Below, piece after piece: positions 1 through 7,088 of a stretch of 48,419 nt of DNA. Numbering within the stretch: position 1 is the stretch's first letter; each line of letters starts with the position of its first letter. The notes under the pieces are model-generated. The model was not told the origin of the DNA. It saw nothing but the letters and a program-made list of their open reading frames with translations, and ran no database searches. This stretch comes from CAMEON01 sp963643175 (GTDB lineage Bacteria > Bacillota > Clostridia > Oscillospirales > CAG-272). The translations under genes were made by a program, and so were the position numbers. The stretch is taken from NCBI GenBank assembly GCA_963643175.1, contig CAVIJF010000012.1, positions 1 to 48,419 of the forward strand, read 5' to 3'.

Positions 1-24
1 CCAGCATACCTTCCGGTGCAAACG

Positions 25-150
25 CGGGGTGCCGGGGGCGACAGCCCCCGGCAAAACAAACTTAAAGTCTCCCCCTTCCCCGGAGGGGAAGGGGGTCGGG
101 GGGATGGGGACAAGCAAATTCGGCAAAGGTGAGGATGAGTCGGAAACGCC
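25..150. repeat. GC-rich modular intergenic repeat, copy 1
   Basis: Two perfect stem-loops lie side by side: a 9-bp stem GCCGGGGGC/GCCCCCGGC at 31-52 and an 11-bp stem CCCCCTTCCCC/GGGGAAGGGGG at 71-95, followed by a run TCGGGGGGATGGGG. The tail at about 104-150 matches, in reverse complement, the segment at 35102-35147 with few differences, so the two are copies of the same element in opposite orientation. No gene is credible here; the small open frame across it is repeat sequence. The rest of 1-246 holds nothing else I recognise. Confidence 0.75.
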
Positions 151-246
151 GGGCACAGCTACCCCCGAAAACCGCCGGGGAGTTACGGAAACCACCGCAC
201 TCCCAAAAACCGATACCGCCGCTATAAATATTCCGCGAAAAATGAT

Positions 247-275
247 TTGACTTTTTGAAGAAAATGTGATATAAT
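247..275 (+). promoter_or_regulatory. sigma-A promoter for the ADP-ribosylglycohydrolase gene
   Basis: TTGACT at 247-252 and TATAAT at 270-275 are separated by 17 bp. The expected start of transcription is near 282, giving a leader of about 60 nt before the ATG at 342. Confidence 0.8.
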
Positions 276-341
276 TATTGCAGAAAGACACATACAGAGA
301 CAGCGTTCGCGCAGCGGACGGCGGGAAACGGAGGGGAAAGT

Positions 342-1145
342 ATGCTGGGTGCCATCATCGGCGACATTATCGGTTCAACCTATGAATTCAATCCGATTAA
401 AAGCAAGGAGTTCGAGCTGTTTTCCCCCGGAAGCCACCCGACGGACGATACCGTCATGACCGTGGCGGTCGGTCTGGTGACGGCTGCCTCGGACTGCACG
501 GATGAGGAACAGTACAGACGCGACCTGATCCGCTTCATGCGCCTGCTGGGGCATGAGTACCCGGACGCCGGGTACGGCAAACGGTTTGCCCGCTGGCTGA
601 ACGGAGAGGAGAACGCCGCTTACCACAGCTACGGAAACGGCTCCGCCATGCGGGTGTCCCCAGTCGGCTGGCGTGCCCGGACGCTCGCGGACGCGGAACG
701 GCTGGCTCGCTGGAGCGCGGAGGTCACGCATGACCACCCGGACGGCGTCCGCGGGGCGCAGGCAGTGGCGGCTGCCGTCTTTCTGGCACGTACCACGCAC
801 GATAAGCGGCGCATACGGGGACATATCGCCTCCTACTTTTACCCGCTGGATTTCCGGCTGGATCGGATCCGCTCCTCCTACCGCTTTGACGCAACCTGCC
901 CCGGCAGTGTCCCGCAGGCAATCGTCTGCTTCCTTGAGTCCACGGGGTATGAGGACGCCGTGCGCAACGCCGTCTCGCTGGGCGGCGACGCCGATACGCA
1001 GGCGTGCATCGCCGGAGCTATCGCCGAGGCGTACTACGGCATCCCCGCCGACATCCAAAAGAAGGGGCTGTCCTACCTTGACAGCCGCCTGAGCCGCCTG
1101 TTCCTCGCGTACGCCACGCGGCTGTATCCGAAGCAGAACGGCTGA
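342..1145 (+). CDS. ADP-ribosylglycohydrolase family protein (DraG/ARH-like)
   Basis: This 267-residue protein belongs to the ADP-ribosylglycohydrolase fold, whose members remove ADP-ribose from proteins or small molecules using two metal ions. Seen directly: the N-terminal start MLGAIIGDIIGSTYEF typical of the family, the metal-binding TDDT at residues 34-37, and the second metal-binding element GGDADT near residues 214-219 followed by an alanine/glycine-rich helix. Length fits a single-domain enzyme and there is no signal peptide, so it should be cytoplasmic. The start is set by a GGAGGGG ribosome site just upstream and a good promoter at 247-275. It appears to be monocistronic: the next gene has its own promoter. 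The substrate (arginine-ADP-ribose, ADP-ribosyl phosphate or another) cannot be told from sequence; the family assignment is secure. Confidence 0.9.
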   Translation: MLGAIIGDIIGSTYEFNPIKSKEFELFSPGSHPTDDTVMTVAVGLVTAASDCTDEEQYRRDLIRFMRLLGHEYPDAGYGKRFARWLNGEENAAYHSYGNGSAMRVSPVGWRARTLADAERLARWSAEVTHDHPDGVRGAQAVAAAVFLARTTHDKRRIRGHIASYFYPLDFRLDRIRSSYRFDATCPGSVPQAIVCFLESTGYEDAVRNAVSLGGDADTQACIAGAIAEAYYGIPADIQKKGLSYLDSRLSRLFLAYATRLYPKQNG

Positions 1146-1211
1146 ACGCCCCGTGCGCCGGCGTGCGCCGGGCGGCAATGTTAATATACTGTAAATTATC
1201 CTGCCGGGGGG

Positions 1212-1240
1212 ATGCAAAACCGCGGCGGATGATGTATAAT
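1212..1240 (+). promoter_or_regulatory. probable promoter of the hexosamine salvage operon
   Basis: A perfect TATAAT at 1235-1240 is preceded at 17 bp by ATGCAA (1212-1217), a weak -35. The leader of about 105 nt before the ATG at 1354 contains an inverted repeat at 1253-1282 (TGCCGGCGC ... GCGCCGGCA, 12-nt loop). Confidence 0.6.
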
Positions 1241-1252
1241 ATTTTTTCGAAA

Positions 1253-1282
1253 TGCCGGCGCTCCGCCGATGGGGCGCCGGCA
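1253..1282 (+). promoter_or_regulatory. leader hairpin upstream of the nucleotidyltransferase
   Basis: A perfect 9-bp inverted repeat, TGCCGGCGC and GCGCCGGCA, around a 12-nt loop lies inside the predicted leader. It has no T-run, so it is not a simple terminator. It could stabilise the message or be a protein site; no known riboswitch class is recognised. Confidence 0.4.
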
Positions 1283-1353
1283 CGCCGCCGCACATTCCCG
1301 GTACGGGAGGGCGGAATACTCGGACATTCCATAATTTGGGGAGGATATACGCA

Positions 1354-2280
1354 ATGACACTGGTGGTTCTGGCCGCGGGCATGGGTTCCCGCTACGGCGG
1401 ACTGAAACAAATGGATCCGATGAATGAGGACGGCGATTTCATCATTGACTACTCGGTATACGATGCCGTGCAGGCAGGTTTTGATGAGGTCGTGTTCATA
1501 ATCAAGCGGGCGATGGAGCAGGATTTCATGGCGACAATCGGCGCGCGCGCCTCGAAGAAGATTAAGGTCACGCTGGTGTATCAGGACATGGACGACCTGC
1601 CGGAGGGCTATACGGTTCCGGAGGGACGTGTCAAGCCGTGGGGTACCACGCACGCCCTGCGCGCGGCGCGGGACGTCATCAAGGGTCCCTACGGCGTCAT
1701 CAACGCGGATGATTTCTACGGTCGGGATACTTTCATGAAGCTGGCGGCGCACCTGCGCAAGATGGAGAGCGGCGAGCTGGGCAACGATAAGGATCATTGC
1801 TGCGCCATCGGCTTCAAGGTAAAGAATACGCTGACCGACAAGGGTACCTCCTCCCGCGGCGTCTGCTGTGTGGACGAGAATGGGATGCTGACCTCCATTG
1901 TCGAGCGCCTGAAAATCCGCAAGGACGGCGACAACGCCGAGTACGAGGACGAGAACGGAAACTGGGTGTTCCTGCCCGGTGAGACGGTCGTGTCCATGAA
2001 CTGCTGGGGACTGTCCCTCGGCACGATAGACTTCTTCAAGAAGGAATTTGTCGGATTCATGCAGGAACTGCCGGGCACGCCGAACCCGCTCAAGGCGGAG
2101 TGCCTGCTGCCCACCTCGGTGGACAAAATGATGAAGGCGGGCATGCTGGACGTGCGCGTGTATCCCACCAATGCGTCGTGGTTCGGCGTGACCTACACCG
2201 AGGATAAGCCGTGGGTGCAGGCGTCGCTGCGGGCACTGACCGAGGCGGGCGTGTATCCCGCGCATCTGTGGGCTGACTGA
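1354..2280 (+). CDS. sugar-1-phosphate nucleotidyltransferase (NTP_transferase family)
   Basis: A 308-residue nucleotidyltransferase. The N-terminus carries the nucleotide-binding signature LAAGMGSRYGGLKQ (residues about 5-18), and INADDFYG near residue 115 is the expected metal-binding aspartate loop. Such enzymes join a sugar 1-phosphate to an NTP. The ATG at 1354 follows GGGGAGGATATACGCA, a good ribosome site; the open frame extends 34 codons further upstream but has no such site. The next gene, 14 bp downstream, is a NahK-like kinase, and GalE follows, so the likely job is to activate GalNAc-1-phosphate or GlcNAc-1-phosphate made by the kinase to the UDP-sugar. This is an inference from context: it replaces the position of the GalT-like uridylyltransferase LnpC in the bifidobacterial lnp operon. 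Another sugar or nucleotide remains possible. Confidence 0.85.
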   Translation: MTLVVLAAGMGSRYGGLKQMDPMNEDGDFIIDYSVYDAVQAGFDEVVFIIKRAMEQDFMATIGARASKKIKVTLVYQDMDDLPEGYTVPEGRVKPWGTTHALRAARDVIKGPYGVINADDFYGRDTFMKLAAHLRKMESGELGNDKDHCCAIGFKVKNTLTDKGTSSRGVCCVDENGMLTSIVERLKIRKDGDNAEYEDENGNWVFLPGETVVSMNCWGLSLGTIDFFKKEFVGFMQELPGTPNPLKAECLLPTSVDKMMKAGMLDVRVYPTNASWFGVTYTEDKPWVQASLRALTEAGVYPAHLWAD

Positions 2281-2294
2281 AAGGCAGACCGCCT

Positions 2295-3434
2295 ATGACA
2301 GACCTGCCCATTACGGATGCCGTCCTGCGGGAAGCCTGCGCCGCGTTTGCCTTCCGGGGCACGGTGTGCGGCATTCAGCCCTGCGGGAACGGACACATCA
2401 ACCATACCTTCATCATCACGACGGACGGGGACGGCGTGCGCCGCCGCTACATCCTGCAGGTGCTCAACACGGACATTTTCCGGGATCCGGACGGCGTGAT
2501 GGAGAATATCGTCCGCGTCACGGAGCATATCCGCGCCGGACTGCTTGCCGCAGGCGGCGACGCGGAGCGCGGCTGTCTGCGCGTCGTCCGCTCGTCGGAC
2601 GCCGCTGCGACGGGTGCCGCGGCGTACCGCTACGTGGACCGGGACGGGCGCTTCTGGCGTGCCTACGACTTCGTGGAGCACACGGTCTGCCGCCTGACCA
2701 TGGACAGCCCGGACACCTTCCGCCAGGTCGGCTGGGCGTTCGGAAACTTCCAGCACCAGCTGTCGGATTTTGATGCCTCCTGCCTGCATGAGTCGATTCC
2801 TGACTTCCACAACACGAAAAAACGCTACGCAACCTTTCTGGACACGCTCGCGCGTGATCCGGTGGGACGCGCGGCACGTGCGGCGGAGGAGATTGCCTTT
2901 CTGACGGCGCGGGGGGATCGCTGCGCGCTGATCGTGGACGACCTCGCCGCGGGGAGGCTCCCGCTCCGTGTCACGCACAACGACACCAAACTGTCGAATA
3001 TCCTGCTGGACGAGGACACCGGCGCGTGCGTCTGCGTGATCGATCTGGATACCGTCATGCCCGGATCCGCCCTGTACGATTTCGGCGATTCGATACGCAC
3101 GGGCGCCTGCACGGCGGCGGAGGATGAGCCGGACGCCGGGCGCGTGGATTTCCGGGCGGATATGTTCTGCGCCTACGCCGAGGGCTTTGTCGGGGGAACT
3201 GCCGGGGCACTGACCGACCGGGAGATTTCCATGCTGCCGGACGGCGCGTATATCATCACGCTGGAGCAGGCAATCCGGTTCCTCACGGACTATCTGGAGG
3301 GCGATGTATACTACCACACCGACTATGCCGACCACAATCTGGTGCGTACCCGCACCCAGATACGGATGCTGATGGGCATGGAGCGGGACGACGCGCTCCT
3401 GCGGCGGGCGGTTGCGGAATTCGGAAAGCATTGA
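2295..3434 (+). CDS. nahK: N-acetylhexosamine 1-kinase (NahK/LnpB-like)
   Basis: A 379-residue kinase of the aminoglycoside/choline phosphotransferase fold. Key residues seen: the N-terminal GNGHINHTF loop, the catalytic Brenner-type motif VTHNDTKLSNILLD (near residue 225), and the metal-binding IDLDTVMPGSALYDFGDSIR about 20 residues later. The text of these motifs and of the C-terminal LTDYLEGDVYY and HNLVRTRTQI blocks closely follows, from memory, the bifidobacterial NahK, which phosphorylates GlcNAc and GalNAc at C1. Length is about 20 residues more than that enzyme. It sits between a nucleotidyltransferase and galE, the expected partners of a Leloir-like route for lacto-N-biose/galacto-N-biose sugars. 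No LNB/GNB phosphorylase (lnpA) is in the window. Cytoplasmic; no signal peptide. Confidence 0.88.
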   Translation: MTDLPITDAVLREACAAFAFRGTVCGIQPCGNGHINHTFIITTDGDGVRRRYILQVLNTDIFRDPDGVMENIVRVTEHIRAGLLAAGGDAERGCLRVVRSSDAAATGAAAYRYVDRDGRFWRAYDFVEHTVCRLTMDSPDTFRQVGWAFGNFQHQLSDFDASCLHESIPDFHNTKKRYATFLDTLARDPVGRAARAAEEIAFLTARGDRCALIVDDLAAGRLPLRVTHNDTKLSNILLDEDTGACVCVIDLDTVMPGSALYDFGDSIRTGACTAAEDEPDAGRVDFRADMFCAYAEGFVGGTAGALTDREISMLPDGAYIITLEQAIRFLTDYLEGDVYYHTDYADHNLVRTRTQIRMLMGMERDDALLRRAVAEFGKH

Positions 3435-3462
3435 TTGGATAGACTGGATAGGAGATGCTGCT

Positions 3463-4485
3463 ATGTCCATTTTGATTACGGGCGGAACCGGGTTCATCGG
3501 TTCCCATACGGCGGTGGAGTTTCTCGGACGGGGCGAGGAGCTGGTCATCGCGGATAACTTTATCAACAGTAAGCCGGTTGTGCTGGAGCGCATCCGGCAG
3601 ATTACCGGGAAGACGCCCGCCTTCGAGGAGGTGGATCTGACCGATGCCGCCGCGACCGAGCGGCTGTTTGCCAATCATCCCGATATTGAGAGCTGCATTC
3701 ATTTTGCCGGGCTGAAGGCGGTGGGAGAGTCTGTGTCGCAGCCGCTCCGCTACTACCGGAACAACCTGCTGTCCACGCTCAATCTGTGCGATTCCATGAG
3801 CCGCCACGGCGTGCGGCGGCTGGTGTTCAGCTCGTCCGCCACGGTGTACGGGGCACCGGAGCGCGTACCGATCCGGGAAACCGACAGGCTGGGGGAGACG
3901 ACCAATCCCTACGGCGAGACAAAGAAGATGATTGAGCGCATCCTGCGCGACCTGTACAAGGCGGATGACACGTGGAGCATCTCGCTCCTGCGCTACTTCA
4001 ATCCGGTCGGTGCACACCCGTCCGGACTCATCGGGGAGGATCCGAAGGGTATCCCCAACAACCTGTTCCCCTACGTCACGCAGGTGGCGGAGGGCAAGCG
4101 CCCGTACCTGCACGTGTACGGGAGCGACTATCAGACCCACGACGGAACCGGCGTCCGCGATTATATCCACGTGGTGGATCTGGCGCGGGCACACCTCCGG
4201 GCGCTGGATCGCGCCCGCACCGTCACCGGGGTGGAGACGTACAACATCGGAACCGGCGTCGGCTACTCGGTGCTGGATGTGGTCAAGGCGTTTGAAGCCG
4301 CCACCGGGCGGCAGGTGCCGTACAGGATTGAAGCGCGGCGTCCCGGCGATGTAGATGCCTGCTATGCCGATCCGGCGCTGGCAGGCGAGGTGCTCGGCTG
4401 GCACGCCCAGTACAATCTGGAGGATATGTGTCGGGATGCCAACCGCTGGCAGACCATGAACCCGGACGGCTACGGAGAGGACTGA
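3463..4485 (+). CDS. galE: UDP-glucose/UDP-N-acetylglucosamine 4-epimerase
   Basis: A 340-residue short-chain dehydrogenase-type epimerase that interconverts UDP-Glc and UDP-Gal, and possibly the N-acetyl forms. Seen: the NAD-binding GGTGFIGSH at residues 6-14, the SSSATVYG serine block, and the catalytic YxxxK as NPYGETKKM with the preceding asparagine; the RDYIHVVDLA block is also present. The start at 3463 follows GGAGATGCTGCT; the open frame runs further upstream into the end of nahK but lacks a ribosome site. The 28-bp gap to nahK and shared strand indicate one operon, in which GalE would convert UDP-GalNAc/UDP-Gal into the gluco forms that enter central metabolism or cell-wall synthesis. 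N-acetyl specificity cannot be decided by eye. Confidence 0.95.
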   Translation: MSILITGGTGFIGSHTAVEFLGRGEELVIADNFINSKPVVLERIRQITGKTPAFEEVDLTDAAATERLFANHPDIESCIHFAGLKAVGESVSQPLRYYRNNLLSTLNLCDSMSRHGVRRLVFSSSATVYGAPERVPIRETDRLGETTNPYGETKKMIERILRDLYKADDTWSISLLRYFNPVGAHPSGLIGEDPKGIPNNLFPYVTQVAEGKRPYLHVYGSDYQTHDGTGVRDYIHVVDLARAHLRALDRARTVTGVETYNIGTGVGYSVLDVVKAFEAATGRQVPYRIEARRPGDVDACYADPALAGEVLGWHAQYNLEDMCRDANRWQTMNPDGYGED

Positions 4486-4505
4486 ACGGATTTTTTCCGG
4501 CGACA

Positions 4506-4560
4506 GGCACAGAAGAGGGAAGTCTGCTTGGGGGCAGGCTTCCCTCTTCTGTGCCGTTTT
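4506..4560 (+). terminator. Rho-independent terminator after galE
   Basis: A perfect 17-bp stem (GGCACAGAAGAGGGAAG at 4506-4522 with its complement at 4539-4555) closes on a 16-nt loop and is followed by GTTTTG. It lies between galE (+) and psd (-), which converge, and probably works for galE; the T-run on the other strand is absent. Confidence 0.85.
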
Positions 4561-4572
4561 GTATGGACGGAT

Positions 4573-5538
4573 TTATTTTCTGCGTGCGTAGCCGAGTATT
4601 TCACCCATGCGGACAGGAGTTTCCTCGCCGCGTGCGGTCGCCTCAAACAGGGACGCAGGCAGGTCTGCGGCGCCGTCCCTGAGCAGCAGCACGATGGTGG
4701 AGCCACCGTACAGGAACATTCCCTTTTCGGCGCCGCGGCGCACCCGCGTCTCCGCGTCGTGGTTCAGAATCTTGCCGACCAGCAGGGCGCCCACTTCAAT
4801 CTGCGTCACGGGACCGAACGCCGCCGTGTCCATGACGGTATACTCCCGGCAGTTGCGGATAAAGACGGGAACGCGGGAGAGCGCGATGGGACGGACGGTG
4901 TGCAGCTGACCGGGCAGGAACACATTGCGCCCCTTGGTTGCGTTGTCGATGTAGCAGTAGCGGTGGTAGTTGTCCACGCACAGCCGGAACACAAGGCACA
5001 CGCCGTCCCGGTAGATCTCGGCGATGGGGTCGCCGCCCAGCAGATCGGACACCGAATACCAGCTCTGCTTGATGGGCATGACCAGCCCGTCGCTGACGCG
5101 GTAGGCGGACAGACGTCCGTCGCAGGGCGAAATCAGGGTGCGGGGATTGTGCGGAATGGGGCGCATTTCCGCCCGGATGCGCCGGGTGAAGCAGTCGTTG
5201 AAGCTGCGGTAACGGGTCGTTGTATATTCGTTGAGGTCAATATGGTTTTTCCGGACGAATCGCCGGATGAGCGGGCGGGAGAGTGAGGAGTCCATGAATC
5301 GCCCGCACAGAGCAGAGAAGCGCCGCCCGCTGAGCACTTTGAGCAGGACGCGCCCCGGCACCGTGTGATACATACAACGGAGCATCAGTTCCCGCTCCTT
5401 CTTCTGCGGCTTGTCTGCCGCCCGACGGGCACGGCGGTGCCTGCCGCCCGCGCCGCCGGTTCCGGCAGCAGCGGCGGGCGGATCCGCGTGGGGCAGGGGC
5501 AGCTGCTTCGCTTTGGAATTATTCTTTTGCTGTGCCAT
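4573..5538 (-). CDS. psd: phosphatidylserine decarboxylase proenzyme
   Basis: A 321-residue enzyme that converts phosphatidylserine to phosphatidylethanolamine at the membrane. Family members cut themselves at a G-S bond to make a pyruvoyl cofactor; here the processing site reads YGGST (near residue 278), the GGST variant of the usual LGST. Other family blocks: LISPCDGRL and the DNYHRYCYID histidine region. The first ~50 residues are a low-complexity, basic and alanine-rich extension (ending in DKPQKKEREL) before the conserved MLRCMYHTVPGR; the ATG at 5538 has an AGGAG ribosome site 7 nt upstream, so the extension appears real. It has its own promoter at 5614-5642 and converges on galE. Confidence 0.92.
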   Translation of the reverse strand: MAQQKNNSKAKQLPLPHADPPAAAAGTGGAGGRHRRARRAADKPQKKERELMLRCMYHTVPGRVLLKVLSGRRFSALCGRFMDSSLSRPLIRRFVRKNHIDLNEYTTTRYRSFNDCFTRRIRAEMRPIPHNPRTLISPCDGRLSAYRVSDGLVMPIKQSWYSVSDLLGGDPIAEIYRDGVCLVFRLCVDNYHRYCYIDNATKGRNVFLPGQLHTVRPIALSRVPVFIRNCREYTVMDTAAFGPVTQIEVGALLVGKILNHDAETRVRRGAEKGMFLYGGSTIVLLLRDGAADLPASLFEATARGEETPVRMGEILGYARRK

Positions 5539-5613
5539 GCCGTATCTCCTTCATGCCATTGTGTTGCCGGAGAACGCACATCCTGCGGTGTTCCGGCAAC
5601 TTTATCGCCTCCT

Positions 5614-5642
5614 ATTATACTACATAACGGGCGATTTGTCAA
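5614..5642 (-). promoter_or_regulatory. consensus promoter of psd
   Basis: Read on the minus strand: TTGACA (5642-5637) and TATAAT (5619-5614) with exactly 17 bp between, a perfect sigma-A promoter. Leader is about 70 nt. Confidence 0.85.
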
Positions 5643-5823
5643 CCGAGGAGAGGAGTCCGGCAAGGCACGGGAGAATTACCGTCGTTCCTTCGGAAGCGAC
5701 AGTGATTTCAAAGTCTTTGGCAAGGCGGTGGTAACTGTTCAGTCGACTCTACTTATAGTATAGCACACCACATTTCCTGACATTTCCAAACGCCGGGTAC
5801 AGCTCCCCACAGTTACCGGGGGA

Positions 5824-5857
5824 GGCAGGGCTGGCACGGTTCCGTGCCAGCCCTGCC
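5824..5857. other. perfect 16-bp inverted repeat beyond gpsA
   Basis: GGCAGGGCTGGCACGG (5824-5839) and its exact complement (5842-5857) are separated by TT. There is no T-run on either side. It could be the ancestral transcription end of the gpsA unit, now separated from it by the MITE-like element at 5867-6028. Confidence 0.6.
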
Positions 5858-5866
5858 GTATAAATC

Positions 5867-6028
5867 AAGGCTTCACTGCACAATCCGTGCATGGCACACT
5901 TGATTGTTCTTTTCCGTCATACTTCAAAAACCTTGGCTGTAGCGCCGCTACAGCCTGCGGCTTTGTTGTATCGTCTGACGAAAATCCGACTGTGCAATTG
6001 CGCCATCGGAATTGCGCGGTGAAGCCTT
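5867..6028. mobile_element. MITE-like inverted-repeat element next to gpsA
   Basis: A 162-bp non-coding segment bounded by imperfect inverted repeats: AAGGCTTCACTGCACAAT at the left end and the complement of AAGGCTTCACCGCGCAAT at the right. Inside are nested inverted repeats, including GGCTGTAGCGCCGCTACAGCC, so the whole can fold into one long hairpin. No open frame of note and no clear target duplication (left flank TATAAATC, right flank AAAAGTAA). The right end supplies the TTA that is the gpsA stop codon (6027-6029). Interpretation as a non-autonomous mobile element is inference; no transposase is present in the window. Confidence 0.55.
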
Positions 6029-7034
6029 AAAAGTAAAACTCCGTTTTTACATGGCGGGAGAACAGCGCCTGCAGTTCAGCGGTCGGATCGGCGGACTCGT
6101 ACAGAATGCGGTACACCGCCCGGCAGATGGGCAGATCCACGCCGTACCGGTCGCCCAGCAGACACATGGCACGCACGGTGGCGTACCCTTCCGCCAACGC
6201 GGTGTAGGGGCGGTGTGCGACCCACGCCTCGCCGAACGCCCGGTTATGGCTGAAGGGTGAAAATACCGTCGCCTCATAGTCACCGAGGTGGCACAGTCCG
6301 TAGGCGGACAGCTCGTTGCCGCCCATCGCACGGATCAGGCGGGCAATCTCCCGCGTCCCGCGCGACATCAGCGCCCCTTTGAGCGTCGTCAGCCCCATGC
6401 CGTCCAGCATTCCGGCGGCTATGCCGATGACATTCTTGGACGCCGCGCCGATTTCACTGCCCAGCAGATCCTCCCCGTAGTAGAAACGGATCAGGTCGCC
6501 GGAGAAGGCGTCCACCAGACGCCGCTTGACCTCCTCGTCCGCGCTGTCGATAACCATGCAGTTGGGAATGCCCGCGTAAAACTCCTGCACGTGGCCGGGG
6601 CCGACCCAGACCGCTATGCGGCAGGACGGGTCGAGCGCCGCGCCCGCTATCTCGGACAGCCGCAGTCCCGTGTCCGCCTCCACGCCCTTCATGCACAGCA
6701 CCACCGTGCGGTCACGCAGTGCCAGCGGGCGCAGTTCCTCCATCAGTCCGCGCAATCCCTGCGCCCCGATGGATATGACCACGACCTCCCGCCCGTCCAG
6801 CGCCGACGCCAGATCGGTGGACAGCTGCACGCTGTCCGGCAGGGTCAGCAGGTCGTTCCGTCGCTCCTGCAGGAACCGCCGCATATGCGCGGAATCCGGG
6901 CGTCCGTACAGCGTCACGTCCAGCCCCCGGCACGCCGACAGGTACCACGCAATGAGGGACCCCCATCTGCCGCAGCCGATTACCGCCACCCGCCCGATTG
7001 CCGGGGACGCATTTTCCTGAATCTGGTTCACCAT
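6027..7034 (-). CDS. gpsA: NAD(P)H-dependent glycerol-3-phosphate dehydrogenase (GpsA family)
   Basis: A 335-residue cytoplasmic enzyme that reduces dihydroxyacetone phosphate to sn-glycerol 3-phosphate for phospholipids. Seen: the dinucleotide-binding VAVIGCGRWGS at about residues 17-27, the active-site lysine block SKNVIGIAAGMLDGMG, and RGTREIARLIRAMGG. The loop normally written GPSFA/GPSHA reads VGPGHVQEF here, a departure that suggests a GpsA-like paralogue rather than the textbook enzyme. ATG 7034 follows CAGGAGAT. The gene lies 54 bp behind the TIR-Sel1 gene on the same strand and may be read with it. The last codons run straight into the terminal repeat of the MITE-like element, whose TTA forms the stop, so the original C-terminus may be altered by a few residues. 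Confidence 0.88.
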   Translation of the reverse strand: MVNQIQENASPAIGRVAVIGCGRWGSLIAWYLSACRGLDVTLYGRPDSAHMRRFLQERRNDLLTLPDSVQLSTDLASALDGREVVVISIGAQGLRGLMEELRPLALRDRTVVLCMKGVEADTGLRLSEIAGAALDPSCRIAVWVGPGHVQEFYAGIPNCMVIDSADEEVKRRLVDAFSGDLIRFYYGEDLLGSEIGAASKNVIGIAAGMLDGMGLTTLKGALMSRGTREIARLIRAMGGNELSAYGLCHLGDYEATVFSPFSHNRAFGEAWVAHRPYTALAEGYATVRAMCLLGDRYGVDLPICRAVYRILYESADPTAELQALFSRHVKTEFYF

Positions 7035-7088
7035 TATGTATCCAAATCTCCTGTTTCGTTTTCAGCAGCCGGTTGAGGAATCAGCGCC

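Noticed and set aside
29..250. 73-codon open frame at the window start
   Set aside because: It lies entirely within repeat copy 1 and flanking sequence with no motif.
5539..5866. Riboswitch or other structured RNA upstream of psd
   Set aside because: The leader is only about 70 nt and shows no conserved motif; the remaining hairpin is intergenic.
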